Virus record (IMG/VR): IMGVR_UViG_3300027816_000240
Span: 1 to 35,647 of that record
Reading direction: 5' to 3' (one strand)
Source of the DNA: a virus
Length of the DNA: 35,647 bases
Shown here: positions 12,154 to 20,450 of the stretch, one piece after another
Numbering within the stretch: position 1 is the first letter of the stretch
How the letters are laid out: every line of letters starts with the position of its first letter
Made by a program: the position numbers and the translations under genes
The notes under the pieces: generated by a model
The model's input: the letters and a program-made list of their open reading frames with translations, nothing else
Told to the model about the DNA's origin: nothing
Database searches by the model: none

Positions 12154-12653
12154 TTCTTACTCCACTGGCGGCTACCAAACCAGAACCCGATGATGCCGCC
12201 CAGCATCGCCATCTCGTCAGAACCAAAGATCAGGTCAGAGTATTTGACGACATCATCAATGCTCTGAATCAGGCCGGGGTTTTCGAACATGTACCAAACC
12301 ATGCAGAAGTTAATCAGCACCAGCTCAATCACGAAGATGTAGGTCACCGTGGGGCGCACTGTACCAACGTAGCTGGAGACCCATGTGGAGGCCTTCTCAA
12401 GCACCTTGGCGTCGTGGGCAAGAGCCGCCTCGGTCATCTTGGCGTCGGTCTCCATCGCCACCTGCTCGGTGCGGATTTCCTCGACCTTGGCTTGAGCGGC
12501 AAAGCCCGCAGCGGCCAGAGCCAGTTCACGCTCGGTCTGGACAGCGGCCAGAGCCAGCTCGTGCTTCTGGTCAGCCTTGTTCTGGAAGTATTCCAGCAGC
12601 TTGGGCAAGCCGGAGATCAGCAGACCTCCGAGAGTTGAAATGAGTGAAAGCAT
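12150..12653 (-). CDS. 3TM holin (GTA-holin type)
   Basis: A 167-residue membrane protein: an N-terminal hydrophobic/amphipathic segment (LSLISTLGGLLISGLPKLLEYF), a long charged Ala/Glu/Gln-rich coiled region (about 30-95), one membrane helix (TVTYIFVIELVLINFCMVWYM) and a C-terminal segment ending GGIIGFWFGSRQWSKK. The last motif is typical of the 3TM holin family first described in gene-transfer agents (GTA_holin_3TM). It should form the inner-membrane lesion that lets the signal-less lysozyme reach the wall. Start choice: a TTG at 12656 is possible, but GGGG sits 6 bases before the ATG at 12653 and only 3 before the TTG, so ATG is preferred. The gene overlaps the lysozyme start by four bases. 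Confidence 0.82.
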   Translation of the reverse strand: MLSLISTLGGLLISGLPKLLEYFQNKADQKHELALAAVQTERELALAAAGFAAQAKVEEIRTEQVAMETDAKMTEAALAHDAKVLEKASTWVSSYVGTVRPTVTYIFVIELVLINFCMVWYMFENPGLIQSIDDVVKYSDLIFGSDEMAMLGGIIGFWFGSRQWSKK

Positions 12654-13261
12654 CAATTACCCCTTTTTGTTAACATTGCACTGGCGATTTCCAGCATAAA
12701 TTTCACCTGTTGGGTGTCCTGTGGTGGCTCTATCCAGCCCACCGTAATTTGACCGACGAACCTGTGACTATCTGGTGGAACGCTTACCCGGCAGGTGTAC
12801 CCCACACCCTTCTCCAAGTACCACAACCCCACCTCAGACTGCGCGTAGCGGTATTCCCCGCAGGGAATCTCGTTGGTCATCAGCTTGATCACGTCCGCAT
12901 TATTGGCCGAGTTCTGGCTGAAGAGGCCTACATCGATGTCCTCGATGGTTTTGTCCCTGCCGTCCTTGGTGTACGCCCGGTACACCGTCCGGCTGTTAAA
13001 CAGTGGGTTGACCTTGAACACCGCCACCACCGTGGCCCCTGTCTTCTTCATCAGCAGCGAACCCACATCATCAGATCGTCCGGTATTGATCTCCGGCAGC
13101 TTCTTGGACTCCTTGTAGGCGTCCCGCATGAACTCCTGATTCTGCCACAGGAAATACCCCGAGAACGTAATCACACCCATCAAAACGATGGCGAACAGCT
13201 TGAACGGCGAGTCCACATAGGACAGCACCTTGTCGACGATGGATTCTGGTTTGTCGCTCAT
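12653..13261 (-). CDS. Lysis-cassette membrane protein, 202 aa, unknown
   Basis: A 202-residue protein with one N-terminal transmembrane helix (about residues 20-40: FKLFAIVLMGVITFSGYFLW) preceded by a charged tail. A hydrophilic domain of about 160 residues follows, presumably periplasmic, with two cysteines (IPCGEY, YTCRVS) that could form a disulfide. The layout (N-in, single helix, outside domain) would suit an inner-membrane spanin-like or lysis-regulating role, but I see no coiled coil and no partner lipoprotein, so spanin is not claimed. Its ATG overlaps the upstream stop by four bases (ATGA), and its TGA shares one base with the holin ATG, so it belongs to the lysis operon by position. 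It is not a family I can name. Confidence 0.6.
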   Translation of the reverse strand: MSDKPESIVDKVLSYVDSPFKLFAIVLMGVITFSGYFLWQNQEFMRDAYKESKKLPEINTGRSDDVGSLLMKKTGATVVAVFKVNPLFNSRTVYRAYTKDGRDKTIEDIDVGLFSQNSANNADVIKLMTNEIPCGEYRYAQSEVGLWYLEKGVGYTCRVSVPPDSHRFVGQITVGWIEPPQDTQQVKFMLEIASAMLTKRGN

Positions 13262-13704
13262 CGCAAGTGCAGCATGTACAAGACGATGCCGTAGATGATC
13301 AACGCAGCCAAAACCACAGACGCCATGCCAAGGGCAATGTACTCAATTAACTGCGCCAGTCGTTCAGCCCTGAGCCTCTTTTCTCTAGCTGCTGCTTCTG
13401 CGTCTTCCCTGCGCTTACGAGCAGCGGCGGCTTGGAACTTCTGCCAGTCACCCCACATCCCCGGACGGCCAGCGTAGACCATGCGCTCACGCAACTCTTC
13501 TTCTTGTTGCTTGAGTTGTTCAAGCGCCATGAATTCCTCAAGGTCAGAGCCGCCACCCTTCTTGGTGACGTTCTCCTGAATCTTCGCCTTGTTGTCGAAG
13601 TAGTCGAAGACCCGAGAGCCAAGCTGGTGCAGCTCCTTGCCGTTGGCCAGAGCACCTTTTATAACTGCAAAGGCCGCATTGGCGGCGGCAATTTCTGCCA
13701 ACAT
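13258..13704 (-). CDS. Coiled-coil protein with C-terminal membrane anchor, 148 aa
   Basis: A 148-residue protein starting MLAEIAAANAAFAVIKGALA. It has a long Glu/Arg/Ala-rich coiled-coil region (about residues 55-118) containing YAGRPGMWGDWQKFQAAAAR, and a single C-terminal transmembrane helix (IEYIALGMASVVLAALIIYGIVLY). I recall similar uncharacterised proteins beside holin genes in environmental phages. The C-terminal helix with a large cytoplasmic coiled coil is unlike a spanin and could be a holin regulator or membrane-linked assembly factor; this is inference. It overlaps the next gene by four bases, and three bases separate it from the 30-aa gene upstream. Confidence 0.6.
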   Translation of the reverse strand: MLAEIAAANAAFAVIKGALANGKELHQLGSRVFDYFDNKAKIQENVTKKGGGSDLEEFMALEQLKQQEEELRERMVYAGRPGMWGDWQKFQAAAARKRREDAEAAAREKRLRAERLAQLIEYIALGMASVVLAALIIYGIVLYMLHLR

Positions 13705-13707
13705 ACA

Positions 13708-13800
13708 CTACCCTAAAACGAGAATGACGGCTCGAGCCGTCCACACAGTCAGTATCACAATACTGGCCGCTGCAATGAAAGCAACGAACCAGTCCTGCAT
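13708..13800 (-). CDS. 30-aa single-helix membrane peptide
   Basis: A very short frame from ATG at 13800 to TAG: MQDWFVAFIAAASIVILTVW followed by TARAVILVLG. Nearly the whole peptide is one hydrophobic helix with Asp and Arg near the ends. It fills the gap between two membrane-protein genes exactly: two bases separate it from the upstream stop and three from the next ATG. A GGGG element lies about 9-10 bases upstream. The size, hydrophobicity and place in the lysis region suggest a pinholin-like or holin-modulating peptide, but no family match can be claimed. An alternative is a chance frame in an untranslated gap, which its exact fit makes less likely. Confidence 0.5.
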   Translation of the reverse strand: MQDWFVAFIAAASIVILTVWTARAVILVLG

Positions 13801-13802
13801 GG

Positions 13803-14006
13803 CTACAGCCCCAACAGCTTTTTTACGAACTCAGCCGCCACCCCCGGACCTAGGAGCACAGCACCGATTGTGATGTAGAGCAACACCTCGATGGTCTTCA
13901 TGCGCTTCTTGCCAGCGTCGAGCGATTCGTTAATCTTCTCGTAGCGTTGGGCGCAGACAGCCTCGTGGGTGGACAGCCTTGCATCTGTTGCGTCAATCGT
14001 GTTCAT
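13803..14006 (-). CDS. XhlA-like small membrane protein, 67 aa
   Basis: Starts MNTIDATDARLSTHEAVCAQ: a short heptad-type helix (residues 5-35) then one transmembrane helix (VLLYITIGAVLLGPGVAAEF) and a basic C-terminus. This is the layout of XhlA/haemolysin-type phage membrane proteins that act with holins. An upstream TTG (14027) would add seven residues, but the ATG at 14006 has GAGG a few bases ahead and is preferred. The gene overlaps the preceding 51-aa gene by 14 bases in another frame. It probably belongs to the lysis cassette; exact function unknown. Confidence 0.62.
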   Translation of the reverse strand: MNTIDATDARLSTHEAVCAQRYEKINESLDAGKKRMKTIEVLLYITIGAVLLGPGVAAEFVKKLLGL

Positions 14007-14148
14007 GCTGCCTCGTTGGGTTCTCAAGTTGCGGATCAGCTTGCTCTTTAATCTTTACGATCAGCGGCCAAGCACCTGTCTTGGATGGTAACTCACCCAG
14101 CACTTGCAGGATGAAGTTGATCTCATTAGGGTCGAGGTTAAGGTTCAT
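13993..14148 (-). CDS. Small conserved phage protein, 51 aa
   Basis: ATG at 14148 gives MNLNLDPNEINFILQVLGEL, then PSKTGAWPLIVKIKEQADPQ and a His-containing tail. An NxxxxEIxxILxxLxxxP...L..KI pattern is common to tiny phage proteins of unknown role, as I recall. GGAG lies 8 bases before the ATG. The last 14 bases overlap the XhlA-like gene in another frame. It contains no membrane segment or metal site. It is the first gene after the 524-aa fibre and may mark the start of the lysis cassette. Confidence 0.6.
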   Translation of the reverse strand: MNLNLDPNEINFILQVLGELPSKTGAWPLIVKIKEQADPQLENPTRQHEHD

Positions 14149-14171
14149 GGGTTCTCCAAGGTGAGTTGGGG

Positions 14172-15746
14172 TTAACCTATACGGTACATGATGTACGTGC
14201 TGGCTGTGGTGCGGCGAATACGGAATCGCCCAGTAATGTTGGTTGCAACAGTTGCCCTTCCAACTATTGTGACGCCCGTATTCCCAGCCATTGTGATCGT
14301 GCCGGAAGCTGTGTTGATGACTGAAAAATCGTACCCAAGGTCGTCTGCTGCCCAGCTAACCAAAGTGTTCAAGTCAGAACCCAAAGGCATGGTCAGAGTG
14401 AATGACGTGCCAGTCGCCACAATAATCTGAGTTTGCAAGTCAGTATTGGTCAGCGTTGCAAGGCCGGAAAAACTTGCGGGTGTTGGGGCGTAAACAACCG
14501 CTGCGCCCGTAAGAGATTGAACAGACGTTGCGTCCATTGCTTGGCGCACATTACCTGCGCCATCACTTAAAACAATCCAGTTACTACCTGTTGCAGAAAT
14601 AGGTGCGGCTGCTCCTGTGTAGCCGCCAATAATTACGTTGTTGGAGCCTGTGGTAATGTTATAACCCGAGAAAGCACCAATTCCAGTGTTGTAATTACCC
14701 GTAGTGTTACCATAAAGCGAATTGGAGCCAATAGCTGTGTTGTATTCACCGATGGTGTTAACGGCAAGCGCTTGGCTGCCGTTAGCGGTATTTTCTATTC
14801 CTGTGGTGTTGCCGGAAAGCGCAGATACACCGTTGGCTGTGTTAAAGTTGCCTGTAGTGTTGTTGTAAAGTGCTTGGTAGCCATTGGAGGTGTTATAGGC
14901 TCCGTTAGTGTTGAAAACCAACGAATTTGCTCCTGTCGCTGTATTATAGGCCCCCGACACATTAGATTCCAACGCTCCTCGACCTAAAGCAGAATTATCG
15001 ACACCCGTGGTATTGGCCCCTAAAGCACTCAAACCAACTGCAGTATTAGAAGATATTGCGCCGCCGCCCAAACCAACAGTCAAGCCTTGAATAGTAGCGC
15101 CGTTTGTCACGCTCAGTGTGGTGGATGCAGTGATGGCCTTGGCTGCAAGGGTGGTGTTGTTTACCGTCAACGTGCCAGTAGCAGCGCCAATGCTTAACGT
15201 AGTAGCAGCGCCACCGAAATTCAACGTGGTCGCTGTGGTGTTCACCAAAGCAAATGTGGTTGATGGGGTGGTCAGGCTGGTAGTAATTGCTGGGGACGTC
15301 CCAAACACAGCTACGCCTGTGCCCGTTTCATCAGTTAATGCTGCACGCAAGTTTGCGGATGATGGAGTGCCTAAGAAGGTAGCCACGCCAGTGCCCAAGC
15401 TGGTGATGCCCGTTCCGCCGTTAGCAACAGGAAGAGTACCAGTAACCTGAGTTGTCAGACTCACGCCAGACAGCGTACCACCAAGGGTCAAATTGCCCGA
15501 GGAAGTGACCGTACCAGTCAGTGTAATGCCGTTGACAGTACCAGTACCCCCAACGCTTGTAACGGTCCCCAAGGCTCCGGTGTTCGACGCCAGCAGCTTG
15601 ACTGTTCCTGCGGCGTTTTTGAAGTACAAGCGCTCGTCAGTCGTGTTGAGAGCAAGTTCGCCAGCGGCAAGGTTTCCTGCTACCGGGACAGCTGAAGCGG
15701 TGCTTGTGCGATAAAGCTGAAGAGGGGTGAAACCGATTTGTGCCAT
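14172..15746 (-). CDS. Tail fibre with 17-residue head-type repeats, 524 aa
   Basis: A 524-residue fibre. Residues 1-52 contain AGELALNTTDERLYFKNAAG, a common phage fibre N-terminal module. Then come Thr/Gly/Ser-rich beta segments (60-230) including LPVANGGTGITSLGTGVA, a motif widespread in phage fibres. Residues 234-369 are eight in-register 17-residue repeats of the form NTA.G..AL..NT.G.Y, related in style to the left-handed head repeats of trimeric autotransporter adhesins. The C-terminal 150 residues are another beta region ending RIRRTTASTYIMYRIG. I infer a trimeric receptor-binding fibre. It follows an even larger adhesin-like gene by nine bases, so the virion may carry several fibre types. 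Confidence 0.78.
   Translation of the reverse strand: MAQIGFTPLQLYRTSTASAVPVAGNLAAGELALNTTDERLYFKNAAGTVKLLASNTGALGTVTSVGGTGTVNGITLTGTVTSSGNLTLGGTLSGVSLTTQVTGTLPVANGGTGITSLGTGVATFLGTPSSANLRAALTDETGTGVAVFGTSPAITTSLTTPSTTFALVNTTATTLNFGGAATTLSIGAATGTLTVNNTTLAAKAITASTTLSVTNGATIQGLTVGLGGGAISSNTAVGLSALGANTTGVDNSALGRGALESNVSGAYNTATGANSLVFNTNGAYNTSNGYQALYNNTTGNFNTANGVSALSGNTTGIENTANGSQALAVNTIGEYNTAIGSNSLYGNTTGNYNTGIGAFSGYNITTGSNNVIIGGYTGAAAPISATGSNWIVLSDGAGNVRQAMDATSVQSLTGAAVVYAPTPASFSGLATLTNTDLQTQIIVATGTSFTLTMPLGSDLNTLVSWAADDLGYDFSVINTASGTITMAGNTGVTIVGRATVATNITGRFRIRRTTASTYIMYRIG
14640..15047. repeat. Eight 51-bp coding repeats in the tail-fibre gene
   Basis: The stretch encodes eight consecutive 17-residue units in the fibre, each opening with Asn-Thr/Ser and carrying Gly at position 5. 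Amino acids are more conserved than bases. The unit is 51 bp, so recombination between units would change fibre length in frame. Confidence 0.75.
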
Positions 15747-15755
15747 ATTTTTTCC

Positions 15756-18700
15756 TTACATTAAAAGCATGAAGCTGCTGTTGTCGCCAGCAGATCCAAA
15801 GTTCCAGCCAGTATTGTTGCCGCCATCCACGTTGCCTTGAGATGTTGGCGCAAACCAGTATCCGGGAGTCGGAGTGACGTTGGAGTCCGTGATTGAGCAG
15901 AAACTGACAACCACCTTGCTTCCCGTGGCTTTGACGAGGTTCCACTGAGTTCCGGGGGTTTCGCTTTGCAAGGTCACAAGGTTTCCAGCCGTGCCGGAGA
16001 CATTGAAGTTGTTGACTGTCTGAGTTGATCCCGCCTCAAAACCCAAAGTCAAAGGCTGGGCACTGTTGCTGATGCTGTTGAAGGTGCTGCTGTCGTAAAA
16101 GCCACCGGGCTGAGTTGTGGAGAACACCACATTGTTGTACGTTTTCCCGCCACCATAAAAATACTGTTGAGACAAACCGGTGAATGGCTCGGCCAAGTAA
16201 ATGGTGGATGTGCCAGCGTTGAGGGTGTAAGAAAATCCCGAATCTGCAACCTGCCAAGATGCGGACGTTGTTGTCGAACCGAAGCAGGTGAATGAGCTTG
16301 ATCCAAGGTTAAGTGTGCGATCTCCATTAGCCGCAGAAGTGCCAAATTTCCCACAGGACACAGCATAGCCGTTTGTGGTAAAAGTTCCCGCCAACAGTAA
16401 GAGGGTTCGTGTAGACCCAACAGTCAAATCATCTTGAAGCGTCCATGTGCCACCAATACCGTTGAACGTAATTGGAAAATCAAGCGTTTGACCTGCGGTG
16501 GTGATGGTCTGAGAACTCGTGCCAACAAAAGTGTTGGTTAGCGTGCCAGAAGCCACAACCATGCCAGAAACAAGCGTGAGGTTACCGTTAATGTTTCTGG
16601 TTGCGTTGCCAAATGTTCCTGTAAATCCACTTGCAAAAGTGAGACTACCAAGCGTTGTTGTTCCGCTTGTTGTGACTATGTCACCCGCAGCCGCCACATT
16701 TATATTTGGGGCATTAACGTATGTACCAAAAGGCGCTCCAACCGCAATTGCTCTTGTTCCAACAGCGCCAGAGTAGGTCAAGTTAAACGTGGGGGTGACG
16801 TCAACAGTATAGCTTCCGGTTGTTCCAAAGTTGACAACGGTAGCGCCGCTACCCGTAACTACAATTGGAACGGAGTTGGTCACAAGCCGACGAACCACGC
16901 TGCCTGTTCCGCTAAACGTCCCGGTTGTCAGCGTAAAGCCGTTCACATCCAGTGTGCCAGCGGTTAGTGTTGTTGCGCGGGTTGAGTCCACACCTGCTGG
17001 CGATGGTCCCACAACCACGTCGCTCAGTAGCCGCCAAGTGCCGCCTACGCCGTTGAAAGTAAACGGGTTGTCAAACGTCACGCCAGCAGTGTTGATTGTC
17101 TTTGTGCCAGATGTGGCGGCAAATGTATATACGCCTGTTCCCGCTGTTCTAGTCATGCCAGTTGAGGCTTTGAAATTTCCGTAAACCGTTAACGTGGTGT
17201 TTGCTAAGTTACCTGCAAATCCCGTTGGATTTGTACCGTCTGTAAAATCCAAATCCTTTACAACTTGATTGTTCGTAATTGTAAAATTACCAGTGCCAGC
17301 AGTAATCCTGAATGAAATACTGTTGGCTTCAGTTACTACGCCGGGGGTAATTGTCCTTGCTGTTGCGCTGTTGTCAGTGCAAATAACCAGTGGCGTACCT
17401 GTGGCTGTGGTTGTGGTCGAACCTGTGAAGATCGTGCCTGTGCCTGTCAGTGTGATGTTGCCTGTACCAAAAGCCAGAGTGTTTGCGCTTGCGCCAGCGG
17501 CGAACAAAACAGTGGTCAACACATTGTTGCTCAAGTTCAACGTGCCAGCCGTTAAAGTAACCGTACCTGTCACGTTGGGTGCAACGATTGGGCTTAGGTC
17601 CACCGCTGTATTTGCGGTTAAGCTGACACCTCCACCCGGAGAGTTAATAATTAAATTTTGCAAGCGAAGGGTAATCCCTGCGGAATTCAAGGCCTGAACC
17701 GTACCTTGGTTGGCAAAGGTCCACGATGGAGTGCCTGTGACGGTTACCATTGTCATGGCCGATGTGAGAGTCACATCGCCGTAAATAACGGGGTCACTGT
17801 TACCCTGCGTCCAATTGAACGCAACGGTGCGACCGCTAAAGTTAAGCGTGCCCATGTTCCAAAGTGCATCAATCGTGACAGTGTTTCCGGTTCGCAGACC
17901 GTTGCCTGTGGTGGCTCCAGAGTCATCAATGATGCAAGTATCTTGAGCCAACGGGAAGTTGGCTACAGCAGGTACACCCCCGCTTGATGTAGCCCACGCA
18001 TTTACATTTGACCAGTTTGCGCTTGCCCCGTTGACGGTGCTCCAGTATTTGGTAGCGGCTGCGGTGAATGTGATGTTGCTGTTGTTTTTGCAATCACCAA
18101 GTCTTGTACCAGTCCACGGAGAAGCCGCAGAAGCACCCGCAGCAACAATATCCCGGAAGTCAACATCAGATATGGCGGTCAGCGTGCCAACAGTCAGTGT
18201 GCGCTGAGTGCCTATTGCGTCGCTTCGGACAAAGGTTCGTGTAACCGCTGATGCGCCTGCACTCAAGGTCAGTGTTGCAATTGTTTGGTTGGCTCCAAGC
18301 GTAACAAACCGCAGTCCAGCCGCAGCTATTGCAGCCTGAGTCAAGACGTTGAACGTGTTTGCGCCATTGATGGTGGTTGTGCCGGTTGCTGTGCTGCTAA
18401 AGGTAACATTGTAGAAAGTCTGAGCACCGCCGGTAAAGGTTGGGCTTACTGTAGTGCAAGTAATGGTGGATGTTCCAGCGCTGAGTGTTAGATTGGTTGC
18501 TAAAAGGTTTACCGGGGTAGTCCCGCTACAAGCTATTGCCGAGCTTCCTAAACTAACACTTGCAACTGCCGACCCTGATCTTTGGATGCTGTTGATCGTC
18601 ATGGCAAAATTGCCGGTGTTGAATGTTCCTGCGTTTACAAACACACCGTTGCAAGTTATTGCAGTACCAAGAGTCCAGCCGCCCGAAGTGGTGGTAAAAA

Positions 18701-19091
18701 CAATGTTTGTATTGGTGATGGCCACGTTGTTGGTAATAAAGATTTTACCAGTAGTGGGTGCAGAAAAGTTGATGGCCGCACCAGACGTTGTGGTGAACAC
18801 AACCCCGCTGGCGGCGTTATTCCAATTACTAAAACAGTTGATGACTGCTGTGGCCCCCATAGTGATCGTGACGTTGCCAACAAGAGGGCCAGCTATCGTG
18901 ATGTCTTGCGCTACCGCGTTTGTTCCGATCGTGACTGCGTAAGCAGTAGCGTTGGACAAGCTGTTGAAAAACACGTTATCGACAGACGTAGGCGCAGAAG
19001 AACCTCCAGCACCGCCAGAGGTTGCAGACCAGTTTGTGGTGGTGGTCGCATCCCAAGTACCAGCACCGCCTACCCAGTAACGATCAGCCAT
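15756..19091 (-). CDS. Giant beta-rich adhesin/tail fibre, 1111 aa
   Basis: An 1111-residue protein made almost wholly of Thr, Gly, Asn, Ser, Ala and Val in short strand-turn repeats, typical of beta-helical or stacked-sheet phage and surface adhesins. The N-terminus (YWVGGAGTWDATTTTNWSAT...DNVFFN) has a partial second copy near residues 350-390 (YWSTVNGASANWSNVNAWAT). Recurrent units such as TLTAGTL(D/N), GGTW.L..D(V/L) and TNTFVGTS lie in the C-terminal half. No catalytic motif, signal peptide or autotransporter barrel is seen. Base composition is less GC-rich than the head genes, suggesting exchange of fibre modules. Likely a host-recognition protein on the virion; the receptor cannot be predicted. 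Confidence 0.7.
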   Translation of the reverse strand: MADRYWVGGAGTWDATTTTNWSATSGGAGGSSAPTSVDNVFFNSLSNATAYAVTIGTNAVAQDITIAGPLVGNVTITMGATAVINCFSNWNNAASGVVFTTTSGAAINFSAPTTGKIFITNNVAITNTNIVFTTTSGGWTLGTAITCNGVFVNAGTFNTGNFAMTINSIQRSGSAVASVSLGSSAIACSGTTPVNLLATNLTLSAGTSTITCTTVSPTFTGGAQTFYNVTFSSTATGTTTINGANTFNVLTQAAIAAAGLRFVTLGANQTIATLTLSAGASAVTRTFVRSDAIGTQRTLTVGTLTAISDVDFRDIVAAGASAASPWTGTRLGDCKNNSNITFTAAATKYWSTVNGASANWSNVNAWATSSGGVPAVANFPLAQDTCIIDDSGATTGNGLRTGNTVTIDALWNMGTLNFSGRTVAFNWTQGNSDPVIYGDVTLTSAMTMVTVTGTPSWTFANQGTVQALNSAGITLRLQNLIINSPGGGVSLTANTAVDLSPIVAPNVTGTVTLTAGTLNLSNNVLTTVLFAAGASANTLAFGTGNITLTGTGTIFTGSTTTTATGTPLVICTDNSATARTITPGVVTEANSISFRITAGTGNFTITNNQVVKDLDFTDGTNPTGFAGNLANTTLTVYGNFKASTGMTRTAGTGVYTFAATSGTKTINTAGVTFDNPFTFNGVGGTWRLLSDVVVGPSPAGVDSTRATTLTAGTLDVNGFTLTTGTFSGTGSVVRRLVTNSVPIVVTGSGATVVNFGTTGSYTVDVTPTFNLTYSGAVGTRAIAVGAPFGTYVNAPNINVAAAGDIVTTSGTTTLGSLTFASGFTGTFGNATRNINGNLTLVSGMVVASGTLTNTFVGTSSQTITTAGQTLDFPITFNGIGGTWTLQDDLTVGSTRTLLLLAGTFTTNGYAVSCGKFGTSAANGDRTLNLGSSSFTCFGSTTTSASWQVADSGFSYTLNAGTSTIYLAEPFTGLSQQYFYGGGKTYNNVVFSTTQPGGFYDSSTFNSISNSAQPLTLGFEAGSTQTVNNFNVSGTAGNLVTLQSETPGTQWNLVKATGSKVVVSFCSITDSNVTPTPGYWFAPTSQGNVDGGNNTGWNFGSAGDNSSFMLLM

Positions 19092-19093
19092 GC

Positions 19094-19258
19094 TTACTCC
19101 TCAACAGGAGGTGTTGTGATACTGGCAAGCCACTTGCTGAAACGATCTTGCTTCATGGCTTCGATCTCGGCCTCCGTCATGGTTTGGCCGTCAAGCAAAA
19201 CAATCGCGTCAACGTACTTGCCGTATGGGCTGTCAAACTCAAAGTCAATCTTGGTCAT
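19094..19258 (-). CDS. Small acidic protein, 54 aa, between fibre genes
   Basis: MTKIDFEFDSPYGKYVDAIV...LDGQTMTEAEIEAMKQDRFSKW: an acidic soluble protein with no recognised fold. A longer frame starting at 19300 exists, but the ATG at 19258 has GAGG 6 bases ahead and starts after the upstream fibre gene has stopped, so it is chosen. Small proteins of this sort next to fibre genes sometimes act as fibre chaperones or assembly proteins; that is only a positional guess. Confidence 0.58.
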   Translation of the reverse strand: MTKIDFEFDSPYGKYVDAIVLLDGQTMTEAEIEAMKQDRFSKWLASITTPPVEE

Positions 19259-19266
19259 GTTGCGCC

Positions 19267-20445
19267 TCAGAACCCAAAGACCTTGGCAACCATCTGCCAC
19301 TTGGCAGTGGTGCTGTTGTAGAGAAAGCCCACGTAGTCAAACAACCCACCGCCTGATGTGGCTGGCGGCAAAGCAATGTCCGCAGAGCCTTGGAAGATGG
19401 CGTTCCACGACAGGGTCTGGATGTTGGTAGATCGAACCCGCAGAATCAGCTTCTGGCCGTTTGTGGGGGTGCCGGATGGTGCATTGATGGTCAGAGTGCC
19501 CGCCGCCTGAGTGTTGGCTTGCGTAGCAATGTCGGTAGTGTCTGCGTTGATGGAAATGGACGTCGCGTCAGCGTACACAACCACTCGGCTAAATGTGGTC
19601 CCCGAGACGCTCAAATTACCTATGATGTTGACGTCAAGGTTCAGGTTCGCGGCATCTTGATACGCCAAATCGCCCAAGTCTTGGTTCTGGGGGATCTGGG
19701 TAGGTCCCAAGCCAATGTTGGCCTGAGACAGGATCGAACCCCAGCCACTGGCTACATAAGCCTCCAACGCGCTCGTCTGGCTGTTGTAGCGCAGCGTTCC
19801 GTTGGTCGGGGACGCTGGCCGTGCAGCCGTATTGCCGGTGGGGAACACAACTCCCCCAGTGCCGGGGAACACAGGGTTGTCTGCGATGCTAAAAGTCGGG
19901 TTCCCAGCAATACCATTCGGGTTGGTGATGCCGATCTGGTTAGCCGTGCCAGTCAAGGTGCGACCAGAAACGGTTCCGTTACCCGGAAGCGCCAAGAAGC
20001 CCGTTCCGCCGCTGCTTGCCAAGGAAGCTACGGTTCCGGCCAAAGACAGCGTTGGGTTACCCGATTGACCGTCGCCGTTTGCAATCGACAGGCCCGCACC
20101 CGAAACCGCCATAGACCTTGCGGTCATGGTTCCACCGATATTGACGCCAAAGCCGTTACCCATGGTCTCCAGCGTACCGGAAACGCCGTTGAGCGTGATT
20201 CTATAAAAGCTCTGAGCGCCGCCATCGACCAGACCTACGCCGGTGCCCGAAGACAGGAACCGGCTGTTCGGCAGACTTGCCTCCAGATTCAGAGTCAGAA
20301 ACGTTTGAGTCTGTGATGGACTCGCCGAGATGGCTCCAGTAGTGGTTTGCACCGTCTGGCCGTTCTGTACAATCGGTACGAGTTCCGCCCCGGTGATTGC
20401 ACCGGCTGCCGGGAGTTGCGAGATTTGTACTTGTGCTGAGGACAT
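19267..20445 (-). CDS. Tail fibre protein, 392 aa
   Basis: A 392-residue fibre. The N-terminus ISQLPAAGAITGAELVPIVQ followed by NGQTVQTTTGAI is a frequent phage fibre module, probably a virion-attachment domain. The shaft has repeated units such as SGAGLSIANGDGQSGNPTLSLAGTVASL and GTANQIGITNPNGIAGNPTF (two related copies). It is followed by GGVVFPTGNTAARPASPTNGTLRYNSQTSALEAYVASGW, the well-known collar-type motif near the end of fibre shafts. The C-terminal domain is a compact beta region (NIQTLSWNAIFQGSADIALP). It begins the block of fibre genes downstream of the adaptor-type protein. Receptor-binding or baseplate-decoration function is inferred. Confidence 0.75.
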   Translation of the reverse strand: MSSAQVQISQLPAAGAITGAELVPIVQNGQTVQTTTGAISASPSQTQTFLTLNLEASLPNSRFLSSGTGVGLVDGGAQSFYRITLNGVSGTLETMGNGFGVNIGGTMTARSMAVSGAGLSIANGDGQSGNPTLSLAGTVASLASSGGTGFLALPGNGTVSGRTLTGTANQIGITNPNGIAGNPTFSIADNPVFPGTGGVVFPTGNTAARPASPTNGTLRYNSQTSALEAYVASGWGSILSQANIGLGPTQIPQNQDLGDLAYQDAANLNLDVNIIGNLSVSGTTFSRVVVYADATSISINADTTDIATQANTQAAGTLTINAPSGTPTNGQKLILRVRSTNIQTLSWNAIFQGSADIALPPATSGGGLFDYVGFLYNSTTAKWQMVAKVFGF

Positions 20446-20450
20446 ATGGA

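Noticed and set aside
12653-13261. Spanin assignment for the 202-aa membrane protein
   Set aside because: Single N-terminal helix fits, but there is no coiled coil and no embedded lipoprotein partner was seen.
14943-14948. TATAAT in the fibre gene
   Set aside because: It belongs to the repeated Tyr-Asn codons of the fibre repeats and has no -35 box upstream.
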